DNA of 64,000 nt from an uncultured Candidatus Melainabacteria bacterium (GTDB taxonomy: Bacteria > Cyanobacteriota > Vampirovibrionia > Gastranaerophilales > Gastranaerophilaceae): positions 124,001-188,000 of the forward strand of contig CAKUZB010000002.1 of NCBI GenBank assembly GCA_934717745.1, written 5' to 3'. Position 1 is the first letter of the stretch. Every line of letters starts with the position of its first letter. The position numbers and the translations under genes are program-made. Positions 16,866-25,784 of this stretch are shown piece by piece. Under the pieces are notes generated by a model. The model saw only the letters and a program-made list of their open reading frames with translations, had not been told where the DNA came from and did not search any database.

Positions 16866-17819
16866 ATGGCAAAAAACAGAATTGGTATAGATGTAGGCGG
16901 AACAAATATTAAATTCGCATTAGTTAGTCCAAAAGGTGAGATATTATATTCAAATTCCACTCCAACACGTTCTGAAATGGGATATGAATATACTGTAAAC
17001 AACATGAAACAAGCAATTTCAACCCTTATTGAAGAAACGCATTCAACAAAATCAACTATCGAAAGTGTAGGTTTTGGTTTTCCAGGACAAATTGATTATA
17101 AAAAAGGCATTGTAAAATGTTTACCAAATATTCCCGGTTGGAATAATGTTCCAATTGCAGAAATTATTGAAAAAGAATTTGGAATTACAACAAAAATAGA
17201 TAATGATGTTAGAGTAGCAACTTTAGGAGAACTACACTATGGTGCCGGTCAAGGTTGTCAAAACCTTGTTTGCATTACTGTTGGAACAGGAATTGGCTCT
17301 GGTATTGTAATAAACGGACAACTCGTTCGTGGAGCAAGTAATGCTGCCGGTGAAATTGGACATATCAAACTTTTTGCAAATGGAGATAAACTTTGTGGGT
17401 GCGGAGATTATGGCTGTCTGGAAGCATACGTTTCAGGGCCTTCAATCGTTGCAATGGCGGAGGAATACCTAAAAGGCGGTAAATCTACTAAATTCAGAGA
17501 AATGGCAGAAAATGGAATAATTACACCATATATTGTGGCAAAAGCAGCAGAACAAGGAGATGGTGTAGCAAAACGCATATTCAAATTTATGGGCGAATAT
17601 CTGGGAACAGGACTTGCAAGCGTTGTTAACCTTTTAAACCCTGAAAGAATTATTATTGGTGGTGGTGTTGCCGGTTCTGGAGATTTATTAATTCAACCAA
17701 CAATTGAAGCCTTGAAAAAACGTGCAATGCCTGTTTCAGCAGAAGCAGTTGAAGTTGTACCTGCACAATTGGGTAACAATGCAGGTGTTATCGGAGCAAG
17801 TTTACTTATAGAGTCTTAA
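16866..17819 (+). CDS. glk: ROK-family glucokinase
   Basis: This 317-residue ROK kinase most likely phosphorylates glucose with ATP in the cytoplasm, feeding glycolysis. The phosphate-binding loop GIDVGGTN is at residues 7-14. The sugar-binding and catalytic stretch contains DNDVRVA and the GTGIGSGIV loop. The ROK zinc signature GEIGHIK followed by CGCGDYGCLEAY is complete, and the adenosine motif IIIGGGVAGSG is near the C-terminus. No DNA-binding domain is present, so it is a kinase and not a ROK repressor. It leads a run with holA (one-base gap) and holB, an unusual pairing of sugar and replication genes that is probably only positional. A GH77 and GH57 enzyme elsewhere could supply its substrate. 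Confidence 0.92.
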   Translation: MAKNRIGIDVGGTNIKFALVSPKGEILYSNSTPTRSEMGYEYTVNNMKQAISTLIEETHSTKSTIESVGFGFPGQIDYKKGIVKCLPNIPGWNNVPIAEIIEKEFGITTKIDNDVRVATLGELHYGAGQGCQNLVCITVGTGIGSGIVINGQLVRGASNAAGEIGHIKLFANGDKLCGCGDYGCLEAYVSGPSIVAMAEEYLKGGKSTKFREMAENGIITPYIVAKAAEQGDGVAKRIFKFMGEYLGTGLASVVNLLNPERIIIGGGVAGSGDLLIQPTIEALKKRAMPVSAEAVEVVPAQLGNNAGVIGASLLIES

Positions 17820-17820
17820 T

Positions 17821-18780
17821 ATGGCAGTTTATTTCTTTTATGGCGATGAAGATTATAATATTGAACAAGCCATTGAAAACTTAAAAAAAGGGCTTGATAA
17901 AAATTTTAGTGCAATGAATTACAAAAACTTAGACAATCCGAGTTTTCCTGATTTACTGGAAGCACTAAGAACTCAAGGTATGATGTTTGGCAGAATGCTT
18001 ACAATTATTAATTGTAAAAGTTATTTTGACAAAACTTTTGAAGACAGTCAAATAAAAGAGATTGAATCCGCACTTGAAAACAATATGGAAAACTCTGATA
18101 TTGTTTTCGTTGCGACTTTACCAAGAAATGAAAACAAAAAAATTGATTCCCGAAAAAAATTATTCAAAATTTTATCAAAATACAATGCTCAAGAATTTTC
18201 AACATTTAAACTTAACTATTACGGAAAACAAGACCTTTCTGCATGGATTAAAAAAGTTGCAAAATCAAAGAGCATTACAGTTGGGCAAGATGTTACAGAT
18301 GCTTTAATTGAGCAAATCGGAAACAATTTACGTGAAATCGACATGGAACTTGAAAAACTTAAATTAATTGCGTATCCGGAAAAAAATATTACAATCAAAA
18401 TGGTTAAAGAAATTTGCATCTCTAACGAAGATTTATTCAATTTTACTGAATTAATTATGTCGCAAGAGTTTGATAAAGCCTTGAACGAATATAGGAAATT
18501 GTTAGATAAAAAACACCCGCTTGAAATTCTTTCTGCAACACAAACCATTTTGAGAAAAAGAATTTTACTTAAACTAAACGCAAACAAATCAATGGACGAA
18601 ATCGTTGCAATAACAGGAATGTCAGCAAAGCAAGTTTCTGCAATTTTAAAAAATTCCGGGAAACAAACTCTTAAAAATTTGGTTCATTTAAAAGAAAATC
18701 TAACAAATGCAGAGTACAGAATTAAGTCCGGAATTGGAACAAATGCTGAAGATGAGGTTCAAAATGCACTTATCAGATAA
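17821..18780 (+). CDS. holA: DNA polymerase III subunit delta
   Basis: HolA is the wrench of the clamp loader that opens the sliding clamp. The 319-residue length is typical. The N-terminal region begins VYFFYGDEDYNIEQAIENLKK, the degenerate, non-ATP-binding AAA+ fold of HolA. The middle part contains LREIDMELEKLKL and the C-terminal collar domain has the pattern HPLEILSATQTILRKRILLKL. It begins one base after the glucokinase stop and overlaps the start of the delta' gene by 17 bases, so two clamp-loader subunits are translated together. Confidence 0.9.
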   Translation: MAVYFFYGDEDYNIEQAIENLKKGLDKNFSAMNYKNLDNPSFPDLLEALRTQGMMFGRMLTIINCKSYFDKTFEDSQIKEIESALENNMENSDIVFVATLPRNENKKIDSRKKLFKILSKYNAQEFSTFKLNYYGKQDLSAWIKKVAKSKSITVGQDVTDALIEQIGNNLREIDMELEKLKLIAYPEKNITIKMVKEICISNEDLFNFTELIMSQEFDKALNEYRKLLDKKHPLEILSATQTILRKRILLKLNANKSMDEIVAITGMSAKQVSAILKNSGKQTLKNLVHLKENLTNAEYRIKSGIGTNAEDEVQNALIR

Positions 18781-19615
18781 ATACCCTTTTCTTGTAAAAT
18801 ATTTTGAAAACGGAATAAAAAATCCTGACAAATCGATTGCACATAGTATTTTGTTTTATGGTGGAGATTTAGAGGCTCAATATCAATTGGCACTATATAT
18901 TTCACGACTTTTAAACTGCAAAAAAGATAGAACTTTTGACTGTAATTGTCTTGATTGCAACTGGATTAGAAACGGCGAACACCCTGCGGTATTAACTATT
19001 TCAAGATTAGAAAACAAGCCTGACGATGACGAATCAAAGACTGTAATCTCTATTAAGCAAGCAAATTTTGTAAAACAATCCTTACTAAATTCCTCTGATT
19101 TCCACAGAGTTTTCATTTTCTGTGATAGAGATGATGACAACAATATCACAGGTCTGAACAATTTGAATTTTCAAGAAGAAACCGCAAACGCACTTTTAAA
19201 AACTATTGAAGAACCTCCGTCAAAAACAACTTTCTTCTTTTTAACAAGAGATAAAAACGACTTAATTTCAACAATTATTTCTCGTTCTCAATGCTTCTTT
19301 ATACCATCTTTTGAAAAAGAAGATACCGACTGGAGTCCGATTAAAGATGTTTTTGAAAATTATTTTGAATTTGAACGTCATGATGTTTTTAATTTAGCAA
19401 AGAATTTAAACGACTTATCAAAAGATAGCCTAAAAACATTAGAACAAATGCAATCATATATTTTATCATTGATAAAAAGCAATTCTTCAAATAAACAACT
19501 TCAAGTTCGTTTTTTAAAAGACTTTGAAGAAGTTGAACTTGCAAAAAAACAAGTGGTCGCAAGAGTTACACCAATAAATGCGTTTGAAAACCTATGTATT
19601 AAAATCATCAAGTAG
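18764..19615 (+). CDS. holB: DNA polymerase III subunit delta'
   Basis: HolB is the static stator of the clamp loader. The start is set at 18764 (MHLSDKYPFL), which follows GAGGT inside holA; in-frame starts 12 and 57 bases earlier lack such a site. The 283-residue protein has a Cys cluster typical of the delta' zinc module (LNCKK, then CNCLDC), the EPPSKTTFFFLT segment and the SRSQC sensor motif of the family. The P-loop is degenerate (FYGGDLEAQY), as is usual for delta', which does not hydrolyse ATP. Its 3' end overlaps the converging yqeK gene by 24 bases. Confidence 0.88.
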   Translation: MHLSDKYPFLVKYFENGIKNPDKSIAHSILFYGGDLEAQYQLALYISRLLNCKKDRTFDCNCLDCNWIRNGEHPAVLTISRLENKPDDDESKTVISIKQANFVKQSLLNSSDFHRVFIFCDRDDDNNITGLNNLNFQEETANALLKTIEEPPSKTTFFFLTRDKNDLISTIISRSQCFFIPSFEKEDTDWSPIKDVFENYFEFERHDVFNLAKNLNDLSKDSLKTLEQMQSYILSLIKSNSSNKQLQVRFLKDFEEVELAKKQVVARVTPINAFENLCIKIIK

Positions 19616-20170
19616 TTCGTTATAGATTTTTATTGTTGTAATACAAATTTTTAAATGTCTATCGACAAGGCTCTTGATTGTATATTCATAGCACTCTAAC
19701 AATGCTTTGTTTAATCCGTTTTCTTGCTCTAAAACATCTAAAATATGACTTCGCCAAGAGGCTTCTCTTGTATTTGGTTCGATTTTATCAGCAAGAAAAA
19801 TAATTTTTTCAAAAACAGACATTTTCTCTTTGCCGACAGTATGACAATAAATTGCATCTAAAATTTCTTTATCTTCAATACCGAAAATTTCTTTTGCTAA
19901 ATATGCACCTGCCGGAGAGTGATAAGTTTTTGGATTTAATAATTCTTCCATGTCGCAGTGCATTTTTGTTTGCAAAATCTCAAGTAATTCCTCATTTTTA
20001 TAACATTTTGCACAATCATGCACCAACCCTGCAAGATAACATTTATCTTTATCCAAGCCATATTTTTCAGCCAAATCTTTTGCACAATCAGCAACACCTA
20101 AAGAATGAAAAAATCTTTCTTCATTCAGATTTTCTTCTAACCATTTTTTTATTTCATCAATTGATTTCAT
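19592..20170 (-). CDS. yqeK: HD-domain hydrolase YqeK (diadenosine tetraphosphatase type)
   Basis: YqeK-family enzymes are HD-domain phosphohydrolases; characterised members cleave diadenosine tetraphosphate into two ADP. The start is set at 20170 (MKSIDEIKKW), the first Met before the conserved body; an earlier start would lengthen overlap with nadD. Metal ligands are visible: His22 in FFHSLGVADCA, His51-Asp52 in LVHDCAK, and a downstream HTVGKEKMS segment. The 192-residue length is typical. It overlaps the 3' end of nadD by 14 bases; the nadD-yqeK order is widespread in bacteria and supports both calls. Confidence 0.9.
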   Translation of the reverse strand: MKSIDEIKKWLEENLNEERFFHSLGVADCAKDLAEKYGLDKDKCYLAGLVHDCAKCYKNEELLEILQTKMHCDMEELLNPKTYHSPAGAYLAKEIFGIEDKEILDAIYCHTVGKEKMSVFEKIIFLADKIEPNTREASWRSHILDVLEQENGLNKALLECYEYTIKSLVDRHLKICITTIKIYNELLDDFNT

Positions 20171-20759
20171 TTTTATATAATCCGTTTTTTTCAATATAAT
20201 CTTGTACATTTTTTGGAATTAAATTTCCAATTTGTTTACCGTTTCTAATTCGACTTCTTAAAACTGTCGAAGAAAGATTTATAAACGGCATATTTACACA
20301 AACAAAATTATATCCCAACATTTTTTGCCTGTTTAGAAATTCTTCTTTAAAATTATCTTCTCTTGGAAAAACTATAAAATTCACAAGGTCTTTTAATTTT
20401 TCGGTTTCATACCAAGATTCAATTTCTCTAAACGCATCTGTTCCAATAATAAAACTTATTTTACCCTCAATATTTGGGAACATTTTATATAATTCTTCCA
20501 TCGTGTTAACTGTATAAGAAAATCTTTCATGCCTAAATTCGATATTACTTATACTAAACTTGTCGCAACCCTCAATTGCTAGTTTAACCATATTAAATCT
20601 ATGATTTGCTAAATCATCATCAATTTGCTTATGAGGAGGTTTATATGCCGGAATAAATAAAATTGTATCAAATTTAAAATTCTTTCTTACAAAATTTGCA
20701 ACGGCAATATGTACATTATGAATAGGATTGAATGTTCCACAGTAAACGCATAATCTCAT
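20157..20759 (-). CDS. nadD: Nicotinate mononucleotide adenylyltransferase
   Basis: NadD joins ATP and nicotinate mononucleotide to make deamido-NAD in NAD synthesis. The 200-residue protein starts MRLCVYCGTFNPIHNVHI, giving the nucleotidyltransferase GTFNPIHxxH motif at residues 8-17. The middle contains IGTDAFREIESW, which binds the nicotinate, and the C-terminal ISSTxxR-type motif appears as LSSTVLRSRI followed by PKNVQDYIEKNGLY. The gene runs directly into yqeK with a 14-base overlap. Confidence 0.94.
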   Translation of the reverse strand: MRLCVYCGTFNPIHNVHIAVANFVRKNFKFDTILFIPAYKPPHKQIDDDLANHRFNMVKLAIEGCDKFSISNIEFRHERFSYTVNTMEELYKMFPNIEGKISFIIGTDAFREIESWYETEKLKDLVNFIVFPREDNFKEEFLNRQKMLGYNFVCVNMPFINLSSTVLRSRIRNGKQIGNLIPKNVQDYIEKNGLYKNEIN

Positions 20760-20818
20760 TTTGAAATCCTTATTTTCTTACAAAAGCATTTTATCAAAAT
20801 TTGAAGATAAATAAATCC

Positions 20819-21343
20819 TTACAATGATGGAGTAAAGTTAAATTCGTCTAAGGTTGTTGCTTCTAACTGAATATTTGGAACGGTTTTGGCATCTTTACCT
20901 CTGACAAATCCAAACAAACCTAAAGGAAACAAAATTATTGTACCAAGACCAATTGTTGCAACAACTACAGACCAAGTTGAATCTTTACCGATATATTCTT
21001 TCGTAAATTCAATTCTGCGAGCAGTACCGTTTGCATCGTAAATTTTACCTCTGGTTATAATAATTTTTCCACCTTGTCCCCAAAAAGCCTTTCGCTGAAC
21101 ATCGTTAATGTATAAAAATCCTTTATCACCTGTTTTAAAGACTTTTACGCCATTAACAATAACGTCTTCATCTACAATAATCGCAACTTTTTCTCCGACA
21201 GTTGTATCTGCACTGGATTTAACCTCTGACACTGTAAATTCAACAGGTGTATTTGCCTTAACTTTTACGGTTTTTGCATAACAAGGTAGAATATTAATAT
21301 TCAAAAATGCCATTAATAAAAATATAACAAAAATCTTTTTCAT
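20819..21343 (-). CDS. Secreted hypothetical protein with a C-terminal membrane segment, 174 residues
   Basis: A typical signal peptide (MKKIFVIFLLMAFLNINILPCYA) is followed by the mature start KTVKVKANTPVEFTVSE. The mature part is beta-rich and includes VAIIVDEDVIVNGVKVFKTGDKG, which resembles small beta-barrel modules used for exported or wall-contacting proteins. A second hydrophobic, Gly-rich stretch (about residues 127-147) could be a membrane anchor. I cannot name a family. It lies 58 bases before the nadD start on the same strand and about 100 bases after the GH77 gene ends, with a terminator between GH77 and itself. Confidence 0.65.
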   Translation of the reverse strand: MKKIFVIFLLMAFLNINILPCYAKTVKVKANTPVEFTVSEVKSSADTTVGEKVAIIVDEDVIVNGVKVFKTGDKGFLYINDVQRKAFWGQGGKIIITRGKIYDANGTARRIEFTKEYIGKDSTWSVVVATIGLGTIILFPLGLFGFVRGKDAKTVPNIQLEATTLDEFNFTPSL

Positions 21344-21376
21344 GTAAATTCCTTTTCGTTTAGAAAATCATACACT

Positions 21377-21412
21377 AAAAAAGACCATTTTTGAAGAAAA
21401 ACAGTCTTTTTT
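21377..21412 (-). terminator. Terminator after the GH77 gene
   Basis: A 16-bp stem beginning AAAAAAGACTG on the minus strand closes on a CTTC loop and ends in six T. Two pairs are G-U and form only in minus-strand RNA, so it terminates the gene ending at 21452. Confidence 0.75.
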
Positions 21413-21451
21413 TATCATTTTTTTTACTTTTTTTTACTTATTTTTTAATTT

Positions 21452-23749
21452 TTATGCTTTTACAAGTTCTTTTTGGTTATTTTGTTGTTGAACTTGATTT
21501 TGTTGAAGATTTTGCATTTGTTGTTTTGCTAATTTCTCCATTTTCTTTGCTTGTATTTTTTCCTTAATCTTTGTTGCAATCTTCACAACTAATCCTGCAA
21601 CAACGGCAATACCTAATAAATTAGCAGTTTTTTCATAGTTTTGTTCTGATTTTGTTTTTTTATGAGTTGCCTGTTTTGTATCAACTTCCGTTTTTTTAAC
21701 ATCAGAATATGTATCTAAAGATTTTACATCAACTTGATTTTCTTTCTTTTCAAAATGGATTTCTGCTTTTGACGAAATATCTTCTTTTTCTTTCAAAATT
21801 TCGCTGAAATTATCCAATTTTTCAAGTAATGGATTTAATTTTTCATCTAATTCATTACGAACCTGATTTGCTTTATAAGCATCGCCACTTACTTTTGCAA
21901 CAGCCATACCTTTTTTAGCACGAACTGCTTGACCTAAAATTTCCGGCATATTTAAAGCGTAACTATTTTTATCCTGTAAAGCCCTATAATAATCATTTTC
22001 AAAATCGTTATCTACACGTAATTTCCAATTATCCTTACTGTTTTGACCGCCTACATTGTATGTTTTATTAATTCCTAAGAAGTCTGAAAACATGATTTGC
22101 AGATTATTTGTTCCTCTGAACAATTCTGTGAATTTTGATGCAACACGACTTTGCTTACTATTAGAAATTTCTTCTTTGTATTTTTGTCTTTCATTTGATG
22201 TTGCAGGGTCTGGATTTAAGTAACCAGAAAGATAATCAACATTCCAAGCATCAGAATTTCTTACCCAATCTTTTTGAACCATTTCACTTGCCGGTTCAAA
22301 ATCATGCGATACAACCAAACTCCAATTTTCTTTTCGTGGTGCGTTTTCTGCACGACTCCAAAGAGTTTGAGTTATCCCCGGTAAATTTTCTTGTTGATGA
22401 TAAACCCAATCAAATGCCGGAGTTGAAGAACCTAAATCTTCCCAAACTGCTTCATTTTTGTCTACACCAAATTCTTTAAATGTTGGTAAAACAATTTTAT
22501 TTAACACTTGTTTAAAATTTCCGTCAGGATCAATATCATGCATATAAGAAACATTGTTTGCCCATAATCTATCACGTTGAACTGCACCGTTGTGAGATTT
22601 ATGAACAGTGTCTTCTTTGTAAATATAAGGGTCAACCAAACCCAAAGCATGGTCTATTCTTACGTTATCATAATTTTTCAAAGAATAAGAAATTTTTTCT
22701 TTTAAAAGTTTACCGCTTTCACCCAAAGAACCGTCTTTATTTAAAAGTTTTTTAGGGTCTAAAACCGGAATACCCCAAGTTTGAGGAGAATTATCAACTC
22801 CACCAAATGGGCAACCAAGTTTCCAACCTTTTAAAAATGCCCCTTGATTTGACCAAACATCACTTTGATTAAATCCTACAAGCAAGTCGCCAATGTAATT
22901 AAAACCAATTTCTTTTCGGTGTTTTGTATTCTCTTTTAATTGTTTGTCTGCGATAAATTGAGTGAAAGAGTTTCTTTCAACTTCTTCACCGTACTTTGCA
23001 ATTATTTCGTCATAACGAGATTTTGCATTTTTATCGCCTGATTTTAGATTTTGTGGAAGATTTTTGTCTGTTTCGTTCCACTTTTCAAAATCATCAGTAC
23101 CGTTAACTTTTGTCAAAACCTTAAACAAACCGTCATTTTCAATCCAAGATTTGTTATCCTCTTTAAATTTGTTAAACTCTTTGTTTAATTTTACTGCTGA
23201 TTTGTCTTTATCTGTTAATTTTGTTTTAAAAGTCGAATATGCCTCTTTCATAGCAATATCATAACTACCAAAGGCTTTGTTAAAATCTGTATAATTATAA
23301 TTTTTATCTTTTGTTTCTTTATTTTTTGTAGTTAACTTATTGTAAGTTTCATCGCTTAAAATTTTTGCATATTTTGAAGTTTTTAAAGGTTCTAAATCAA
23401 TAAACATTTCATTTTTAGCAAAAACTTTTGAAATATATGGAGATGGATCTTTTTTGCCAATTGAACCACCAGGTCCTAATTGAACAGAATTAAAACCGTT
23501 CATTTGAATAAAATCAACAAACTTATCCGCACCCTTTGAATATGGTGAACCTATTGAGGTATCACGTTTATCTGACGGAAAACTTGAGCCATGAATAATC
23601 ATACTCATATTTTTCACACCCAAATAATCCAACGCATCTTTTATGGCATGCGTATATTCAGGCTTTTCTTCTTCTTTTAATTTTCGTTCAAACGACACAC
23701 TACTATTGCGTTTCACACCAATAGGATTTGTTATTGCAGTTATTTTCAT
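21452..23749 (-). CDS. malQ: GH77 4-alpha-glucanotransferase with a membrane-type C-terminal tail
   Basis: The enzyme transfers alpha-1,4-glucan segments in glycogen or maltodextrin metabolism. GH77 features are in order: GSPYSKGADKFVDFI (residues 68-81), the nucleophile Asp366 in RIDHALG (364-370), the acid/base Glu437 in WEDLG, and Asp483 in SHD. At 765 residues it is longer than the usual 500-550: there is an insertion between nucleophile and acid/base, and a C-terminal extension of more than 150 residues. The extension is helical and Lys-rich, then has a hydrophobic stretch (about 711-727) and a Gln/Asn-rich tail. The tail suggests membrane anchoring of a normally soluble enzyme. It follows the FlhA-like gene by 35 bases. 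Confidence 0.85.
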   Translation of the reverse strand: MKITAITNPIGVKRNSSVSFERKLKEEEKPEYTHAIKDALDYLGVKNMSMIIHGSSFPSDKRDTSIGSPYSKGADKFVDFIQMNGFNSVQLGPGGSIGKKDPSPYISKVFAKNEMFIDLEPLKTSKYAKILSDETYNKLTTKNKETKDKNYNYTDFNKAFGSYDIAMKEAYSTFKTKLTDKDKSAVKLNKEFNKFKEDNKSWIENDGLFKVLTKVNGTDDFEKWNETDKNLPQNLKSGDKNAKSRYDEIIAKYGEEVERNSFTQFIADKQLKENTKHRKEIGFNYIGDLLVGFNQSDVWSNQGAFLKGWKLGCPFGGVDNSPQTWGIPVLDPKKLLNKDGSLGESGKLLKEKISYSLKNYDNVRIDHALGLVDPYIYKEDTVHKSHNGAVQRDRLWANNVSYMHDIDPDGNFKQVLNKIVLPTFKEFGVDKNEAVWEDLGSSTPAFDWVYHQQENLPGITQTLWSRAENAPRKENWSLVVSHDFEPASEMVQKDWVRNSDAWNVDYLSGYLNPDPATSNERQKYKEEISNSKQSRVASKFTELFRGTNNLQIMFSDFLGINKTYNVGGQNSKDNWKLRVDNDFENDYYRALQDKNSYALNMPEILGQAVRAKKGMAVAKVSGDAYKANQVRNELDEKLNPLLEKLDNFSEILKEKEDISSKAEIHFEKKENQVDVKSLDTYSDVKKTEVDTKQATHKKTKSEQNYEKTANLLGIAVVAGLVVKIATKIKEKIQAKKMEKLAKQQMQNLQQNQVQQQNNQKELVKA

Positions 23750-23784
23750 ACCTGTATTAATGTTCCTAAAAATAAAATTTGCTA

Positions 23785-25248
23785 TTAAACTTCACCAATT
23801 ACTTCAAAATTGTAATAATTTGTTACTTCTTCCAAAGCAAGTACGGTCAAAGTATTGATATATTGCGATAAAACAATAAATGCCATATGTCTGATTTCAA
23901 TTGGAACAATCAAAATTATATTATCTAAATCATTTTCTTTTGCAAATTTCAAAAGTTTTAATGCAACTTTTTCAACTTTTGTACCGTCAACTTTTACAAT
24001 ATTATCAGTATCATCAGCATTATCAAAAATTTCAGACATTGTCTTTTCAGACATTTCAATACCCTGAATTGTTCCGTCTAAATCTGCATAACGACTTGTG
24101 ATATATCTTGCCAACGAAAATCTGATTTTGTCTAACAATGCTTCTTTGCATGCTTCGTCAGAAAAATCATTAATTTTTTCAAATACATAAACAATATCCT
24201 TAATTGAAACTCGCTCTCTAATTAAGTTTACAAGAATGTAACGCAATTCTGCAATTGAGATAAAATCAGGAATAATATTATCTACCAAGTACGGATTTTG
24301 TTTTGATACAATTTCCACGTATTTATTTACGTCTTCATAATCTAATAATTCTTCTATATATTTAATTGCAACAAATTCAACACCTCTTGCAATAAATTCT
24401 GACGGAGTTAGACCTTTTTTCCAAAAATCTTTAGTTTTTTCTTGCGGAATCCAAACAACTTTTTTGCCTGTAATCACATCTGTATCTACATAATAATCTT
24501 TCTTTTTGCCTTTATAGTTTATTTCATCTTGGAAATACATCAAATGTTCAGGATAAACAAATGAATTAAACACACTTAAACCTCTTACGTTAATTGCAAA
24601 TTCGTAAGGGGCAAGCATTTCATCATCTCTAAACACAATTTTTGGAATAATATAACCTAGGTCATCAGCCAATTTTTGTCTTATTTTTACAGTTTCACTC
24701 AACAAATCTGTTTCACTATCAGGAGAAACAAATTCTAAAATTTGTTCACTCAAATTAATTGAAAATTTTTCCAATTGCAATGATGAGAACATTACATCTG
24801 GAGAAATTGCTCTAATAAGTTTTTGTTGCAAGTTTTCTAACTCTTTTAAACCCGCAGACATTTTATCATTCAAGGTTTTTCTTTGTGGAGTACCTGCATC
24901 TTCTTTTTCAAGCATTTCTTTAACTTTGGAAATCTTATTTTTTTGTTCTCTTATTTTTACTTGAATATCTTTGCAAGTTTCGTAAGGTGAAAGTTTTGCT
25001 GAAAGCATTTTTTCCATTTGACTTTTGAAAGCAGATATATTTACAACATCTTCAAAAGAGTTTTCTGATTCTGCTTCTTTTACGAAAATACAATTAAATT
25101 GAAAACCGTCTTCCGTTTCAACTTCACTCATACTGTATAAATCCCAACCGTCTTCTGCCATTTCATTAAGAAGATTTTCCAAAGGCAATGTGCTATCACT
25201 CGGTACAGTTTTTATAACATATTGTAATTTTGAATTTTTATTTAACAT
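23785..25248 (-). CDS. Soluble FlhA cytoplasmic-domain protein with a DUF4177-like N-terminus
   Basis: Residues about 185-487 match the cytoplasmic domain of the flagellar/type III export gate FlhA (FHIPEP family): IRQKLADDLGYIIPKIVFRDDE, then LTPSEFIARGVEFVAIKY, IPDFISIAELRYILVNLI, RERVSIKDIVYVFEKI, IRFSLARYI and the closing LIVPIEIRHMAF with VTNYYNFEVIGEV. The eight-helix membrane part that makes FlhA a gate is absent. In its place are a DUF4177-like fold (residues 8-58, ending DGWDLYSMSEVE...FNCIFVKE) and a coiled coil (about 70-145). It is probably a cytosolic docking or regulatory relative of FlhA. It lies between skp and the GH77 gene, not among flagellar genes. Confidence 0.78.
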   Translation of the reverse strand: MLNKNSKLQYVIKTVPSDSTLPLENLLNEMAEDGWDLYSMSEVETEDGFQFNCIFVKEAESENSFEDVVNISAFKSQMEKMLSAKLSPYETCKDIQVKIREQKNKISKVKEMLEKEDAGTPQRKTLNDKMSAGLKELENLQQKLIRAISPDVMFSSLQLEKFSINLSEQILEFVSPDSETDLLSETVKIRQKLADDLGYIIPKIVFRDDEMLAPYEFAINVRGLSVFNSFVYPEHLMYFQDEINYKGKKKDYYVDTDVITGKKVVWIPQEKTKDFWKKGLTPSEFIARGVEFVAIKYIEELLDYEDVNKYVEIVSKQNPYLVDNIIPDFISIAELRYILVNLIRERVSIKDIVYVFEKINDFSDEACKEALLDKIRFSLARYITSRYADLDGTIQGIEMSEKTMSEIFDNADDTDNIVKVDGTKVEKVALKLLKFAKENDLDNIILIVPIEIRHMAFIVLSQYINTLTVLALEEVTNYYNFEVIGEV

Positions 25249-25302
25249 TTATTTCACCTTTTAAACTAAGAATACATTGTTTTTTATTTTTGTAAAACCG
25301 AA

Positions 25303-25758
25303 TTATTTACCGGTTTTTAATTTTGTAATAACTAAATCAGTTACATCTAGTCCACCAACAAAAATTACACGATAATCAAGAATTGCATCTAATTTTTGGT
25401 CAACTAAAACTTGTTTTGCCGCATTTTGAATTTTGTTATATACTTCTTCTTCTTTTTTCAATTTAAAAGTTACATAAGCAGACTGTTTTGCTTCAAATTC
25501 TTTTTTAGTTTTTTCTTCAAAATTTTGTTTTTTCAATGGAGTATCCAAAGATTTATACTGCTTTTCTTTGTCTACTAAGAATTGTTGTAATTCAAGTCCT
25601 TTATTATCAATTTCTTTTGCTGCTGTTTGAGCGTAAGGAAAATTATCTTGAATTTTTTTATAATCAATAAACCCAACACCCTCTGCAAATGCTTGTGCAT
25701 TAACAGATACCAATGCTGAAATAACTACTGCTAATACTGTTTGTTTTAAGTTTTTCAT
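25303..25758 (-). CDS. skp: OmpH/Skp-family periplasmic chaperone
   Basis: Skp holds unfolded outer-membrane proteins in the periplasm on their way to BamA. This 151-residue protein has a signal peptide ending near VNAQAFA and a mature part that begins with EGVGFIDYKKIQDNFPYAQ, the usual short strand before two long Lys/Glu/Gln-rich helical arms (about residues 45-120), closing with LDAILDYRVIFVGGLDVTDLVI. It starts 26 bases after the bamA stop, the standard bamA-skp arrangement, and is followed by the FlhA-like gene. Confidence 0.88.
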   Translation of the reverse strand: MKNLKQTVLAVVISALVSVNAQAFAEGVGFIDYKKIQDNFPYAQTAAKEIDNKGLELQQFLVDKEKQYKSLDTPLKKQNFEEKTKKEFEAKQSAYVTFKLKKEEEVYNKIQNAAKQVLVDQKLDAILDYRVIFVGGLDVTDLVITKLKTGK

Positions 25759-25784
25759 TTTGCCTCCTATATAGCCTTTTATTA

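Noticed and set aside
18764..19615. Loss of the P-loop in the delta' protein as an oddity
   Set aside because: A degenerate P-loop is normal for delta' subunits, so it is not unusual.
25294..25317. AAAACCG/CGGTTTT stem at the skp stop codon, considered as a terminator
   Set aside because: On the minus strand it is followed by an A-rich run, not a T-run, and the next gene in the run begins 54 bases on.
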